Of a stretch of 64,000 bases of DNA, positions 35,606-44,092 are shown in pieces; position 1 is the stretch's first letter; the number at the start of each line of letters is the position of its first letter. The position numbers were made by a program, and so were the translations under genes. This stretch comes from UBA4951 sp963652335 (GTDB taxonomy: Bacteria; Bacillota_I; Bacilli_A; RFN20; CAG-826). The stretch lies in assembly GCA_963652335.1 (NCBI GenBank), contig CAVJSS010000003.1, positions 24,044 to 88,043 of the forward strand. The letters run 5' to 3'. Under the pieces are notes generated by a model that saw only the letters and a program-made list of their open reading frames with translations, ran no database searches and was not told the DNA's origin.

Positions 35606-35797
35606 TTATTCGGCGTCTTTCTTTTTTAGATGAAGGATGTCTTTGCCTTTGTAATAACCGCAGGCTGGGCAAACGGTATGGGCTTCGATCATTTCGCCGC
35701 AATGTGGGCAAGCGACCTTTCCGCTGACCACCAATTTCCAATGGGTGCGGCGGGTTCTCTTGCGGGTTTTGCTGTTGCGTCTTTGTTGGACTGCCAT
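35606..35797 (-). CDS. rpmF: 50S ribosomal protein L32
   Basis: This 63-aa zinc-ribbon ribosomal protein begins MAVQQRRNSKTRKRTRRTHW and contains CPHCGEMIEAH and CPACGYYKGK, the four zinc ligands of the C+ form. A terminator follows, so it is a separate unit between mtaB and deoC. Confidence 0.96.
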   Translation of the reverse strand: MAVQQRRNSKTRKRTRRTHWKLVVSGKVACPHCGEMIEAHTVCPACGYYKGKDILHLKKKDAE

Positions 35798-35927
35798 AAT
35801 GATTTTCTCCTAGGGACGTTGGTAATTATACCTTAGGGGAAACGATAGTCAATTCATGTTCATACAATGTCAAAATTATAATTCAATAACATCGATGTTA
35901 TCTTATATAGGTTGTCAAGTTCGCTTA

Positions 35928-37208
35928 TTAATCAGCGGCGGTTTCCTTTTTGTATTCCACTTCCAAAAGCTCGCCATGGAGGGAACGGCCGCTTTCTATT
36001 CGGACCTTAAGGTAATTGGAAGTATGGCCGTAGGCGATTCTCTTGTCCTTATCATAATCTTCGAAAAGGACTTCCAGAGTCTTTCCATAAAATCTTTTTT
36101 CGTATCCTTCCCTTGATTCCTTGGAAAGTTTCAAAAGGCGATGGACCCTTTCTTTTTTGATTGAAGGATCGACTTGGTTTTTTTGGGCTGCGGCCCAGGT
36201 TCCTTTTCTTGAAGAGAACGGGAAGACATGGATTTCGGCGAAGCGGGCTTTTTGGCAGAACGATAAGGTTTCTTGGAATTCCTCTTCGCTTTCTCCTGGG
36301 AAGCCGACTATTATGTCGGTCGTTATGGCTATATCGGGCCTTATGGATCTTATTTTGTCCAATAAAGCCAAGAACGATGAGGTGTCATATTTTCTTCTCA
36401 TCCTTTTCAAAACCGTCGAAGAACCGGATTGGAGAGGAATATGGAGATGGGATGCGATCTGAGGATAATCCTTGAGCAAAGAGAGAAATTCATCGTTGTC
36501 GATCTCGCTTTCTTCGATGGAGGAGATGCGGAGCCTTTTTAAAGTGGGCACCGCATTCAAGATATCCTTTATCAGTTCGGCGACGTTGGATTTTGGGGTC
36601 AGATCCGCTCCATAATGGCCGATATGGATGCCGGTCAGGATTATTTCCTTATAGCCTTTTCCGACCAAATCCTTGGCTTCTTGAATCACCGATTCTTTGT
36701 CTCTGGAGCGGGAATTGCCCCTTAAGGACGGGATTATGCAGTAAGAGCAGAAATTGTCGCATCCGTCTTGGACTTTCAAATATGCCCTGGTCATGTCGAA
36801 ATTGAAGACGGTGCCCAATTCTTCGTATTTTTCATGGCGGACGCTGGGCTTGACCAAGACTATTTTTTCTTTGTTTTCCAAAAACGAATGCCAAGCGGAT
36901 ATCGCATCGTTCCTATTGGACGTGCCTAAGACGATATCGGCTCCGAAAGATAGGCATTCCGATGCGGCTGATTCGCTATAGCAGCCCATGACCAACAAAC
37001 AAGCATGTTGGTTTTCCCTTCTGAAGCGGCGGATATGTTGCCTGGATTTTTGATCGGCTTGGCCGGTTACGGAGCAAGTGTTAAGGATGATCAAATCGGC
37101 CTCATTGAGGGGAGATTCGATGTGGCCTTCTTCTTTTAAGGCCTTTATGAGGGCGGCCACTTCGTAGGAATTCACTTTGCAGCCTAATGAATGGGTGAAA
37201 TATCTCAT
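35928..37208 (-). CDS. mtaB: tRNA t6A37 methylthiotransferase MtaB
   Basis: This 426-aa radical-SAM enzyme makes ms2t6A37 in tRNA. The N-terminal UPF0004 domain has SLGCKVNSYE, LNTCSVTG and VMGCYSE, whose cysteines bind the auxiliary cluster. The radical-SAM motif is GCDNFCSYCIIP (about residue 145) and a TRAM domain closes the chain. The start overlaps the rsmE stop by four bases, as in Bacillus (rsmE-mtaB). Confidence 0.95.
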   Translation of the reverse strand: MRYFTHSLGCKVNSYEVAALIKALKEEGHIESPLNEADLIILNTCSVTGQADQKSRQHIRRFRRENQHACLLVMGCYSESAASECLSFGADIVLGTSNRNDAISAWHSFLENKEKIVLVKPSVRHEKYEELGTVFNFDMTRAYLKVQDGCDNFCSYCIIPSLRGNSRSRDKESVIQEAKDLVGKGYKEIILTGIHIGHYGADLTPKSNVAELIKDILNAVPTLKRLRISSIEESEIDNDEFLSLLKDYPQIASHLHIPLQSGSSTVLKRMRRKYDTSSFLALLDKIRSIRPDIAITTDIIVGFPGESEEEFQETLSFCQKARFAEIHVFPFSSRKGTWAAAQKNQVDPSIKKERVHRLLKLSKESREGYEKRFYGKTLEVLFEDYDKDKRIAYGHTSNYLKVRIESGRSLHGELLEVEYKKETAAD

Positions 37209-37912
37209 TGTTCGAATTTGGATGAATAGATGGCTGAGGCGGCTATGGCGGCCGTTTCGGCCCTCAATATCCTTCTCCCTAACGATACGGGCTTAAAGCC
37301 GTTATCCATAAGATATTTAGCTTCCGCTTCCGAGAATCCTCCTTCTGGCCCGATGACCAATAAAGTGTCGGAAGTTAATTCTTCTTTCAATGGCTTCCCT
37401 TCTATAGCCACCGCTTCATAGGCGAAGAGCTTGGTTTTGTTTTCGAGTTTGCTTAGGTCTTTGAGATTGATTATCTTGGATAAAGAGGGGACTTTGTTCC
37501 TTCTGCATTGCTCAGCGGCGTTTTTCAATATCTTAAGATACCTCTCTTTTTTGCTTTCTTTGTCTTTTTCCTTGGAGAAACGGATTATGGTCCTATCGGA
37601 AACATAAGGGATAAAGGAAGATACGCCTAATTCGGTGCCTTTTTGAAGGATCAATTCATCATGTCCTCCCTTTAAAAGGGCAAAGGCCAAAGAAAGGCTG
37701 CCGTCAAGTTCGCGGTCTTCGTCGAGTTCGTTTATTATCTCAACCATGAAAGGTTCCAATGAAGACAATCTGACCGCGTATATCCTGTTTTCGTAGACGG
37801 CTTCGAATTCTTTTCCTATCTTAAGCCTCATCACGTCTTTGATATGATGGATCGTATCCAAAGAAAAAAGAAGGGTGTCTCCTTTCTTTCCGCTAGCTAG
37901 ATAATGGGCCAT
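37205..37912 (-). CDS. rsmE: 16S rRNA (uracil-1498-N3)-methyltransferase RsmE
   Basis: This 235-aa SPOUT methyltransferase shows the PUA-like N-terminal domain, then KGGHDELILQKGTELG and the SAM-knot motif LVIGPEGGFSEAEA, followed by SLGRRILRAETAAI. All are diagnostic. It sits between a zinc-ribbon membrane protein gene and mtaB. In Bacillus prmA lies between dnaJ and rsmE; here two other genes do. Confidence 0.95.
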   Translation of the reverse strand: MAHYLASGKKGDTLLFSLDTIHHIKDVMRLKIGKEFEAVYENRIYAVRLSSLEPFMVEIINELDEDRELDGSLSLAFALLKGGHDELILQKGTELGVSSFIPYVSDRTIIRFSKEKDKESKKERYLKILKNAAEQCRRNKVPSLSKIINLKDLSKLENKTKLFAYEAVAIEGKPLKEELTSDTLLVIGPEGGFSEAEAKYLMDNGFKPVSLGRRILRAETAAIAASAIYSSKFEQ

Positions 37913-38334
37913 TAACGGAGATATTCCCCTTCTCCGTCTTTGAAGACGTGGCTTTTGGCGATATAGATGCCATAGATGTTATAAACGATATACAAAAGAA
38001 CGATCGGGATGATGATGGAATAAACCCAAACGAAGGCAGTCAGCAAAGCGCCCGCCAATAAGAGCAATAAGGTGATAGAGAGGCAAATGATGGCTTTTTT
38101 GGTTTCTTTAAGATAGAAGAAAGCGGCTCCGAAAGGGCCTAAAAGGCAAGAAAAAAGAACAGCGGCCTTCTTGGACTTGGAACGATATAGCTCTTGGTTC
38201 TCTTTGGTGAGGATAACTTGGGTTATGTTCTGGGTCTTATAGTCCGGATCGATCGGATTGACCCCGCCGCAATAAGGGCAAAGGTCATAATCTTGTTTGG
38301 AAATGGTTCTATCGCAGTATTTGCATTTCGGCAT
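37912..38334 (-). CDS. Zinc-ribbon small membrane protein
   Basis: This 140-aa protein begins with a zinc ribbon (CKYCDRTIS ... CPYCGG, residues about 4-24) and continues with three hydrophobic helices (about 55-75, 80-105 and 105-128). The family is not recognised. The start touches the rsmE start region and the stop of the deaminase is one base away, so it is part of the operon running down from the heat-shock genes. Function unknown. Confidence 0.75.
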   Translation of the reverse strand: MPKCKYCDRTISKQDYDLCPYCGGVNPIDPDYKTQNITQVILTKENQELYRSKSKKAAVLFSCLLGPFGAAFFYLKETKKAIICLSITLLLLLAGALLTAFVWVYSIIIPIVLLYIVYNIYGIYIAKSHVFKDGEGEYLR

Positions 38335-38335
38335 A

Positions 38336-38788
38336 TCAGTAATTCACCTTGTCCTTGATGGAAGAATATTCTTTGTATAATTCCAAGCATTCGCTCCGAT
38401 TCAATTCGGTGACGAAGCTCAGTTTGTCGTTGAGTCTTTTGTAAAAGACATCGTCCCTAAAGCCGATGTTATCGGTGTCTTTGACGTTGCAGCCATAATA
38501 GACCTTGTCGATATTGGCCCATAAGATGGCTCCTAGACACATCGGGCAAGGCTCGCCGGTAGTATATAGTTCGGTGTTTGAAAGATCGAAGCTGCCTATG
38601 TTTTTCGAAGCGTCCCTTATGGCCATCATCTCGCCATGGCAGGTTGGGTCGTTCCTTTTTACGACCTCGTTATGCCCGCGTCCGATGATGATTCCGTTTT
38701 TGACGATGATGGAGCCAAAAGGCCCTCCTTCTCCGTTACGGATGCCTTTTTCGGCCTCTTTGATCGCTTCCAACATGAATTCGTTCAT
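38336..38788 (-). CDS. Nucleoside/guanine deaminase of the cytidine-deaminase superfamily
   Basis: This 150-aa zinc deaminase shows CHGEMMAIRDA (H-x-E) and TTGEPCPMCLGAILWA. The C-terminal GFRDDVFY resembles B. subtilis guanine deaminase GuaD more than the tRNA adenosine deaminase TadA, so guanine deaminase is the better guess. The start at 38788 (MNEFMLEAIKEAEKG) fits the family better than the 11-residue-longer frame. It lies 54 bases after dnaJ, possibly in the heat-shock transcript. Confidence 0.8.
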   Translation of the reverse strand: MNEFMLEAIKEAEKGIRNGEGGPFGSIIVKNGIIIGRGHNEVVKRNDPTCHGEMMAIRDASKNIGSFDLSNTELYTTGEPCPMCLGAILWANIDKVYYGCNVKDTDNIGFRDDVFYKRLNDKLSFVTELNRSECLELYKEYSSIKDKVNY

Positions 38789-38842
38789 AATCTTTACCCG
38801 ATATTTATGGTAGCAAAGCAAAAGGGGTCGAAGGTAGAGAAT

Positions 38843-39961
38843 TTATTTTTTTCTTCCAAAGAAGGAAGATTTTTTCCCGTCTTCGTTCTTAAATTGCCTT
38901 AAAAGCTCTTTTTGGGTTTGGCTTAAATTGGTCGGGGTCCTGACTTTGATATGGAGGTATTCGTTCCCAGGTTTCCCGTTCCTGAGGTCTTTTATGCCTC
39001 TTTCCTTCAAACGGATGATTTGATCTGGTTGGGTGCCTTCCGGGATGGTGACGTTGACGTCGCCATAAACGGTCGGAACGACGATTTCGGTCCCTAAGGC
39101 ACAGTCGACGAAGGAAAGGCTGACATTCACGTGGATATCGTTCCCGTCTCTTAGGAAAGTCTTATCGTCGGCGATTCTGATTTCGACGTAAAGGTCGCCG
39201 TTTGGGCCGCCGTTATATCCTCTGCCGCCTTTTCCTTGGACGCGGATTTGCTGGCCGGAATTGATGCCGGCTGGGATTTTTACTTCGAGGTTCTTTTTGA
39301 TTCGGCTATATCCAGCCCCGTTGCAGGTATGGCATTTTTCTCTGATGGTTTTGCCTACCCCATTGCATCTTGGGCAGGTTTGTTCGCTTTCCATCATCCC
39401 AAAGAGGGTTTGTTGCCTGGCTTTGACCGTTCCTCTCCCTCCGCATTGAGGGCAGGTTATGAAATCTGATGGGTTTTCGGCTCCGGTCCCGCCGCAATGT
39501 GGGCATGGCTCGTCATAAGCGGCGTTTACGGTGATGGTCGTGCCTTTGACCGCGTCCATGAAATTGATCTTGACGCGATAAAGAGTGTCTTCGCCTTTGC
39601 GGGGACCGCTTGAGGATTGGCGGCTTCTTCCGCCCCCAAAGAAAGATGAGAAAATGTCGTTGAGATCCATCCCATCCATTCCTCCCATGTTGCCGAAACC
39701 GTTAGCGAAAGGATTGCCTCCGGCACCGGCTCCGTTTTCGGAGAAAGCATCTGGTCCGAATCTATCGTATTGAGCGCGTTTGTTATCATCGTAGAGGACA
39801 TCATAAGCTTCCTGGATCTCTTCGAATCTCTTCGGGGCATCCGGGTCTTTGTTCACGTCTGGGTGATATTTCTTGGCTAGTTTCCTATAGGCGGATTTGA
39901 TTTCGTCCTTGGTCGCGTTTTTGTTTATGCCAAGGACTTCGTAATAATCTTTTTTAGCCAT
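38843..39961 (-). CDS. dnaJ: Co-chaperone DnaJ
   Basis: This 372-aa type I Hsp40 has a J-domain with the HPD motif (KKYHPDVNKD, about 32-41) and a Gly/Phe-rich linker (70-110). It then has four CxxCxGxG zinc repeats (CPHCGGTG, CPQCGGRG, CPRCNGVG, CHTCNGAG, about 145-210) and the substrate-binding C-terminal domains. It stimulates DnaK. A hairpin lies between dnaK and dnaJ. Confidence 0.97.
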   Translation of the reverse strand: MAKKDYYEVLGINKNATKDEIKSAYRKLAKKYHPDVNKDPDAPKRFEEIQEAYDVLYDDNKRAQYDRFGPDAFSENGAGAGGNPFANGFGNMGGMDGMDLNDIFSSFFGGGRSRQSSSGPRKGEDTLYRVKINFMDAVKGTTITVNAAYDEPCPHCGGTGAENPSDFITCPQCGGRGTVKARQQTLFGMMESEQTCPRCNGVGKTIREKCHTCNGAGYSRIKKNLEVKIPAGINSGQQIRVQGKGGRGYNGGPNGDLYVEIRIADDKTFLRDGNDIHVNVSLSFVDCALGTEIVVPTVYGDVNVTIPEGTQPDQIIRLKERGIKDLRNGKPGNEYLHIKVRTPTNLSQTQKELLRQFKNEDGKKSSFFGRKK

Positions 39962-39988
39962 GTTTGGTCCTCCTTATTCAAGAAGGAA

Positions 39989-40005
39989 AGAGGGCAGTGC
40001 CCTCT
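39989..40005 (-). terminator. Hairpin between dnaK and dnaJ (attenuator-like)
   Basis: On the minus strand AGAGGGC, a three-base loop and GCCCTCT form a 7-bp stem followed by TTCCTTC. The T-tail is weak, so it more likely reduces or protects the message than ends it. Confidence 0.55.
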
Positions 40006-40029
40006 CTCCTTTGGATGTTATTGATCTTA

Positions 40030-41850
40030 TTAGGATTTATGGTCGGTGAAATCGGCATCGACGACGTCATCGGATTTGGTATCGGAAGCGGTTGAAGAAT
40101 CGGATGGATTGCCTTGGGCTTGCTGGCTTTGATAGGCAGCGGCCGCGGCGTCTTCCAATCTTCCGACGATCTCGCGGAGCTTTTCGATGTCGTTGGTTTC
40201 GATGGCGCCTTGGGCTTCGTCGCGGAGTTTGGTCATCTGTTCCTTTTGATCGGCTGGGATGCTGTCTCCTTTTTCGACCAATGTGCGGTTGATCTCATCG
40301 ACGTAGGTTTGGGCTTTGTTCTTGACTTCGATGTCGCCTTTTCTCTTTTCGTCGGCTTCTTTGTTTTCCTCGGCTTCTTTGACCATGCGGTCGATGTCGG
40401 CTTTGGAGAGTCCGTTGGAGCCGGAGATGGTGATGTTCTGTTCTTGGTTGGAATCAAGATCTTTGGCGGAGACCTTCACGATGCCGTTCACGTCGATCGA
40501 GAATGTCACTTCGATCCTTGGTTGGCCTTTTCTGGCTGGTTTGATGCCAGAAAGGGTGAAGTGGCCTAAGAGTTTGTTGTCATGAGCCATAGGACGTTCG
40601 CCTTGATAGACCATGATGTCCACCGCTGGCTGATCGTCTTGGGCCGTGGAGAAGATTTGGCTCTTGGTGGTTGGGATGGTGGTGTTCCTTGGAATCAATG
40701 GGGTCATCACGCCGCCTAAGGTTTCGATGCCTAAGGTAAGCGGGGTGACGTCAAGAAGGACGACGTCCTTGATGTCTCCGGCGATGACTCCGCCTTGGAT
40801 GGCGGCGCCGATGGAGACGGCTTCGTCAGGGTTGACGGAGAGATTGATGTTCTTTCCGGTGACTTTCTTGACCAATTCTTGGACGGCTGGCATACGGATG
40901 GAGCCGCCGATCATAAGGATTTCGCTTAAGTCGTTGTAATTGAGTTTGGCGTCCTTCATGGCTTTTTCCATCGGGGCTACGCATCTATCCAATAAGTGAC
41001 GGGTTAGATCCTGGAATTTGGCTCTGGTCAAAGTTGTTTCGAAGGAGATAGGACCGTTGCTTCCCATGCCGATGAATGGAAGGGAGATGGTGGTCGAAAG
41101 GGAGCTGGAGAGCTCGATCTTGGCCTTTTCGGCGGCGTCTAAGAAACGTTGACGGGCCATTTTGTCGGTCAGATCGCATCCGGTTTGGATCTTGATTTGG
41201 GCTTGGATCCAATCGGCCAAGGCAATATCCCAGTCATCTCCGCCCAAAGCGGTGTCTCCGCAAGTGGAGAGGACTTCGAAGGTGCCATCGCCTATATCCA
41301 ATACGGAGACGTCGAAGGTGCCGCCCCCAAGGTCGAAGACCAAGACTTTGCCGGATTTGTCGGAATCAAGGCCGAATGCCAAACAAGAGGCGGTCGGCTC
41401 GTTTATGATACGGACGACTTCCAATCCGGCGATGGTGCCGGCGTCTTTGGTAGCTTGACGTTGGGCGTCGTTGAAGTAAGCCGGGACGGTGATGACGGCT
41501 TTATGGACCGGCTGTCCGATGCTCTTTTCGGCGTAATCCTTCATATAAGCCAAGACTTTGGAAGAGATTTCCTGTGGGGTGAAGTCTTTGTTGATGCAGT
41601 TGATGTGGAACTTTTCGCCGGTTCCGATCTTGCGTTTGGCCGAACGGACGGTGTCAGGGTTGGTGATGGCTTGGCGTTTGGCGGCGTTGCCGACGATTTG
41701 TTCGCCATCGGCTTTGAAGGCTACCACCGATGGGGTGGTGTTGGTTCCTTCTGGGTTTGGGATGACTTTTACTTTGCCATCGCTTTGAAGATAGGAAATG
41801 ACCGAATTGGTGGTTCCAAGGTCGATTCCAACGATTATTTCTTTTGCCAT
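40030..41850 (-). CDS. dnaK: Molecular chaperone DnaK (Hsp70)
   Basis: This 606-aa Hsp70 shows IIVGIDLGTTNSVIS at the start, VFDLGGGTFDVSVLD, IGGSIRMPAVQ and the interdomain linker VVLLDVTPLTLGIET. The substrate-binding domain and lid end in a short Ser/Thr/Asp tail. Length and order match the Firmicute heat-shock operon; it lies 14 bases after grpE. Confidence 0.98.
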   Translation of the reverse strand: MAKEIIVGIDLGTTNSVISYLQSDGKVKVIPNPEGTNTTPSVVAFKADGEQIVGNAAKRQAITNPDTVRSAKRKIGTGEKFHINCINKDFTPQEISSKVLAYMKDYAEKSIGQPVHKAVITVPAYFNDAQRQATKDAGTIAGLEVVRIINEPTASCLAFGLDSDKSGKVLVFDLGGGTFDVSVLDIGDGTFEVLSTCGDTALGGDDWDIALADWIQAQIKIQTGCDLTDKMARQRFLDAAEKAKIELSSSLSTTISLPFIGMGSNGPISFETTLTRAKFQDLTRHLLDRCVAPMEKAMKDAKLNYNDLSEILMIGGSIRMPAVQELVKKVTGKNINLSVNPDEAVSIGAAIQGGVIAGDIKDVVLLDVTPLTLGIETLGGVMTPLIPRNTTIPTTKSQIFSTAQDDQPAVDIMVYQGERPMAHDNKLLGHFTLSGIKPARKGQPRIEVTFSIDVNGIVKVSAKDLDSNQEQNITISGSNGLSKADIDRMVKEAEENKEADEKRKGDIEVKNKAQTYVDEINRTLVEKGDSIPADQKEQMTKLRDEAQGAIETNDIEKLREIVGRLEDAAAAAYQSQQAQGNPSDSSTASDTKSDDVVDADFTDHKS

Positions 41851-41864
41851 AGATTATATCCTCC

Positions 41865-42440
41865 TTAGGCCTTGGCGGTTTCTTTGGCCGCTGGCTCTGG
41901 TTTAGTTTCTTCTTTTTTGTTTTCTTTGATCCTTACTTGGACGCGGGCCGGGCGGATCAAACGGTCCTTAAGGTAATAGGCCGAAGCATACACCTTAGTC
42001 ACTTTCTGAGGCTCTTTGTCGTCCTCTGCGATTGTATCCATCGCCATCATGAATTTGACGTCGAACGGATCTTCCAATTTCGGAGTCACTTCTTTTACAC
42101 CTTCCTTTTCCAAGGCGCCAAGGATCGATTTGTATATGTAATCGAAGCCTGTTTTGTAATTCTTGGCTTCTTGGCTTTGAGGTTCGGCGATAAGGGCGAA
42201 GCGGAAGGAATCAAGGGCTGGGAGCAATTCCTCGACGAATCCCGACGCTCGGTATTTGAGAGCTTCCGAATGGTCTTTTTCAAGGGCCTTTCTTAGGTTC
42301 TGCATATCGGCGTAGGCCGTATAATATTTGTTTTTCCATTCCTCTAATTCGGAATTAAGCTTCTTTAGCTCTTTTTCTTCTTGGCTTTGCTCTTTCTCTT
42401 CTTCTTTGGCTTCTTCGTTATTTTTCTTTTCCTTTGCCAT
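41865..42440 (-). CDS. grpE: Nucleotide exchange factor GrpE
   Basis: GrpE releases ADP from DnaK. The protein is 191 aa from MAKEKKNNEEAKEEE, with an acidic/Lys-rich coiled-coil N-terminus, the long helix WKNKYYTAYADMQNLRKAL and a beta-wing ending in RLIRPARVQVRIKE. The start at 42440 follows a GGAGGC site and overlaps the end of hrcA by 23 bases; the longer frame is antisense-free but not conserved. Confidence 0.93.
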   Translation of the reverse strand: MAKEKKNNEEAKEEEKEQSQEEKELKKLNSELEEWKNKYYTAYADMQNLRKALEKDHSEALKYRASGFVEELLPALDSFRFALIAEPQSQEAKNYKTGFDYIYKSILGALEKEGVKEVTPKLEDPFDVKFMMAMDTIAEDDKEPQKVTKVYASAYYLKDRLIRPARVQVRIKENKKEETKPEPAAKETAKA

Positions 42441-43476
42441 TTTTGCCTCCTTCCTTGGTTGTGCTTCCATTATCGGAATTGAAGTATTCTTCCAAGGTCT
42501 TTTGGAAATATTCGAGCATGGTGACGGCTTTGCCATAGTCCATCCTCTTTGGGCCAAGGACCGTAAGATAGGTCGAATTGCCGGCGCCAGGGATGTCTAC
42601 TTCGGCGGAGACGATGGAGACGTCCCCATGTTCGCGGTCGATTTTGACCGAGACCTTATCGGCGGTCTTTTTGCCTTCTTCCAAGGCTTTTCTGAAGGCC
42701 TTTGGATCGTCTAATAGGCTGATGAGCTTTCTCATCTTTTCGGCATCGGAAGCGAATTCTGGTTGATGGAGCAAGGTGTCTTTGCCATATAATTCCATCC
42801 TTTCGCCGCTGAAACGGACGAAGGCTTCAAGAAGGATCTGATAGAGCATCTCTTGGTTGACTAGATAGTCCGTAAGGGCTGGCCGCATGGCTTCGAGCTT
42901 AGGGACGATTTCGGAGATCCTGCTGCCGGAGAGGCGCTCGTTCAAGGTCGCGATCATCTTTTCCACTTCGCTTACCGAGATCGTTCCGTCGAAGATGAAG
43001 GTTTTGTTTTCGACATAGCCTTGATCGGTGACGAAGACCGCGGTCGCGGAATTCTTGGAAAGGGGGATGACTTGGAATTTGATGAGCCTTTCTTCGGAGG
43101 CATTGCTGCCTAAGACGCCCGCTGCGCAATCGGTCATGTTGGAGAGGATCTTGCAAGCTTCTTGCATGACTTCCTCCACCGATTTGACTTTCTTGTCCAG
43201 AATGGTTTGAAGGGCGTTTTTCACTTCTTGGTCGACCCTATCGCCTCTAAGGTTATTCACATAATATTCATAGCCTTTGGCGCTTGGGATCCTGCCGGCC
43301 GAAGGGTGGGGTTTTTCAAGGTATCCGTCTCCTTCGAGAGCGTTCATTTCGTTTCTTATCGTGGCGGAGGAACAATCGAGATGGTAACGTTCGACCAAGG
43401 TTTTCGAACCGACTGGTTCGGCCGTGGATACGAAGCATTCGACGATATATTTCAATATCATGTCTCGTCTGGTCAT
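42418..43476 (-). CDS. hrcA: Heat-inducible transcription repressor HrcA
   Basis: This 352-aa repressor binds CIRCE and is kept active by GroEL. It has the winged-helix N-terminus (RRDMILKYIVECFVSTAEPVGSKTL ... CSSATIRNEMNALE) and the GAF-like HrcA core. It is first in hrcA-grpE-dnaK-dnaJ and is preceded by its own CIRCE operator, giving autoregulation. Confidence 0.96.
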   Translation of the reverse strand: MTRRDMILKYIVECFVSTAEPVGSKTLVERYHLDCSSATIRNEMNALEGDGYLEKPHPSAGRIPSAKGYEYYVNNLRGDRVDQEVKNALQTILDKKVKSVEEVMQEACKILSNMTDCAAGVLGSNASEERLIKFQVIPLSKNSATAVFVTDQGYVENKTFIFDGTISVSEVEKMIATLNERLSGSRISEIVPKLEAMRPALTDYLVNQEMLYQILLEAFVRFSGERMELYGKDTLLHQPEFASDAEKMRKLISLLDDPKAFRKALEEGKKTADKVSVKIDREHGDVSIVSAEVDIPGAGNSTYLTVLGPKRMDYGKAVTMLEYFQKTLEEYFNSDNGSTTKEGGKNGKGKEK

Positions 43477-43496
43477 GTTTTCTCCTTCCTATGCTG

Positions 43497-43505
43497 TTAG
43501 CACTC
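43497..43505 (-). promoter_or_regulatory. Half CIRCE-like site next to the hrcA start
   Basis: TTAGCACTC occurs about 20 bases upstream of the hrcA ATG without a matching second arm. A CTTGGC/GCCAAG inverted repeat takes its place. It may be a decayed second operator. Confidence 0.4.
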
Positions 43506-43528
43506 TTGGCTTCCTTTTGCCAAGAATG

Positions 43529-43572
43529 ATTATAGTGAGGTCTGATTAGCACTGTCAACACCAAAGTGCTAA
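43529..43572 (-). promoter_or_regulatory. CIRCE operator and sigma-A promoter of the hrcA heat-shock operon
   Basis: The CIRCE element at 43546-43572 reads TTAGCACTG, nine bases, AAGTGCTAA, one mismatch per arm from consensus in a 9-9-9 layout. On the minus strand a promoter TTGACA (43558-43553), 18-bp spacer and TATAAT (43534-43529) overlaps it, so HrcA binding would block RNA polymerase directly. Confidence 0.93.
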
Positions 43573-43783
43573 AAACTTTATAAAATAATGCGTGCGTGTT
43601 GGTTCGAATGCGTTGTTGAGAAGAGTTCCTTGATCAAAAGTCCATAGTGCCTTATTACGATCGTCATTATGATTGCTCGTCTACGTTTTAGCGTTAGAAG
43701 GAGACGGTTATCTTCTGAAATATTAGCGATTCATAAATGACTAATTATGAAGGCTACTTAAGATGAGGGGGATGGTACTGCGG

Positions 43784-44060
43784 ACAAAAAACTGGACCAT
43801 AAACCGAAAGGGGATTTATGGTCGATGAGAAACTGAAAGCGCAAGCATTAAGGTATTATCGCAAATGCCGCAATATGGCCGAGACGCTGAGGAAATACCC
43901 GATTTGCACGAGGACGACGTTCTATGGACTGCTATTTTGATAAAGCGGACACCGCCGCCATTTATGCGTCGCCAGTCAGCGAGGCAGTGCACACCGAAAC
44001 AATTAAAGCGAGTATGGGCTCACAATCATCGGCAATGTTTTTATGCTTGTTAAAGAAAGA
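43784..44060 (+). mobile_element. IS3/IS150-type remnant (left end and broken OrfA)
   Basis: GCGGACAAAAAACTGGACCA near 43788 resembles an IS3-family end. It is followed by an ATG at 43818 opening VDEKLKAQALRYYRKCRNMA with a helix-turn-helix (ETLRKYPICTRTTFYGLL), a stop, and further OrfA-like coding in another frame. No OrfB integrase domain is present. The same end sequence recurs near 33.58 and 48.88 kb. It is a non-functional relic next to ATPase B. Confidence 0.65.
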
Positions 44061-44092
44061 AGACAAAGGAATTAGAAACTTAAAAGGAAGGC

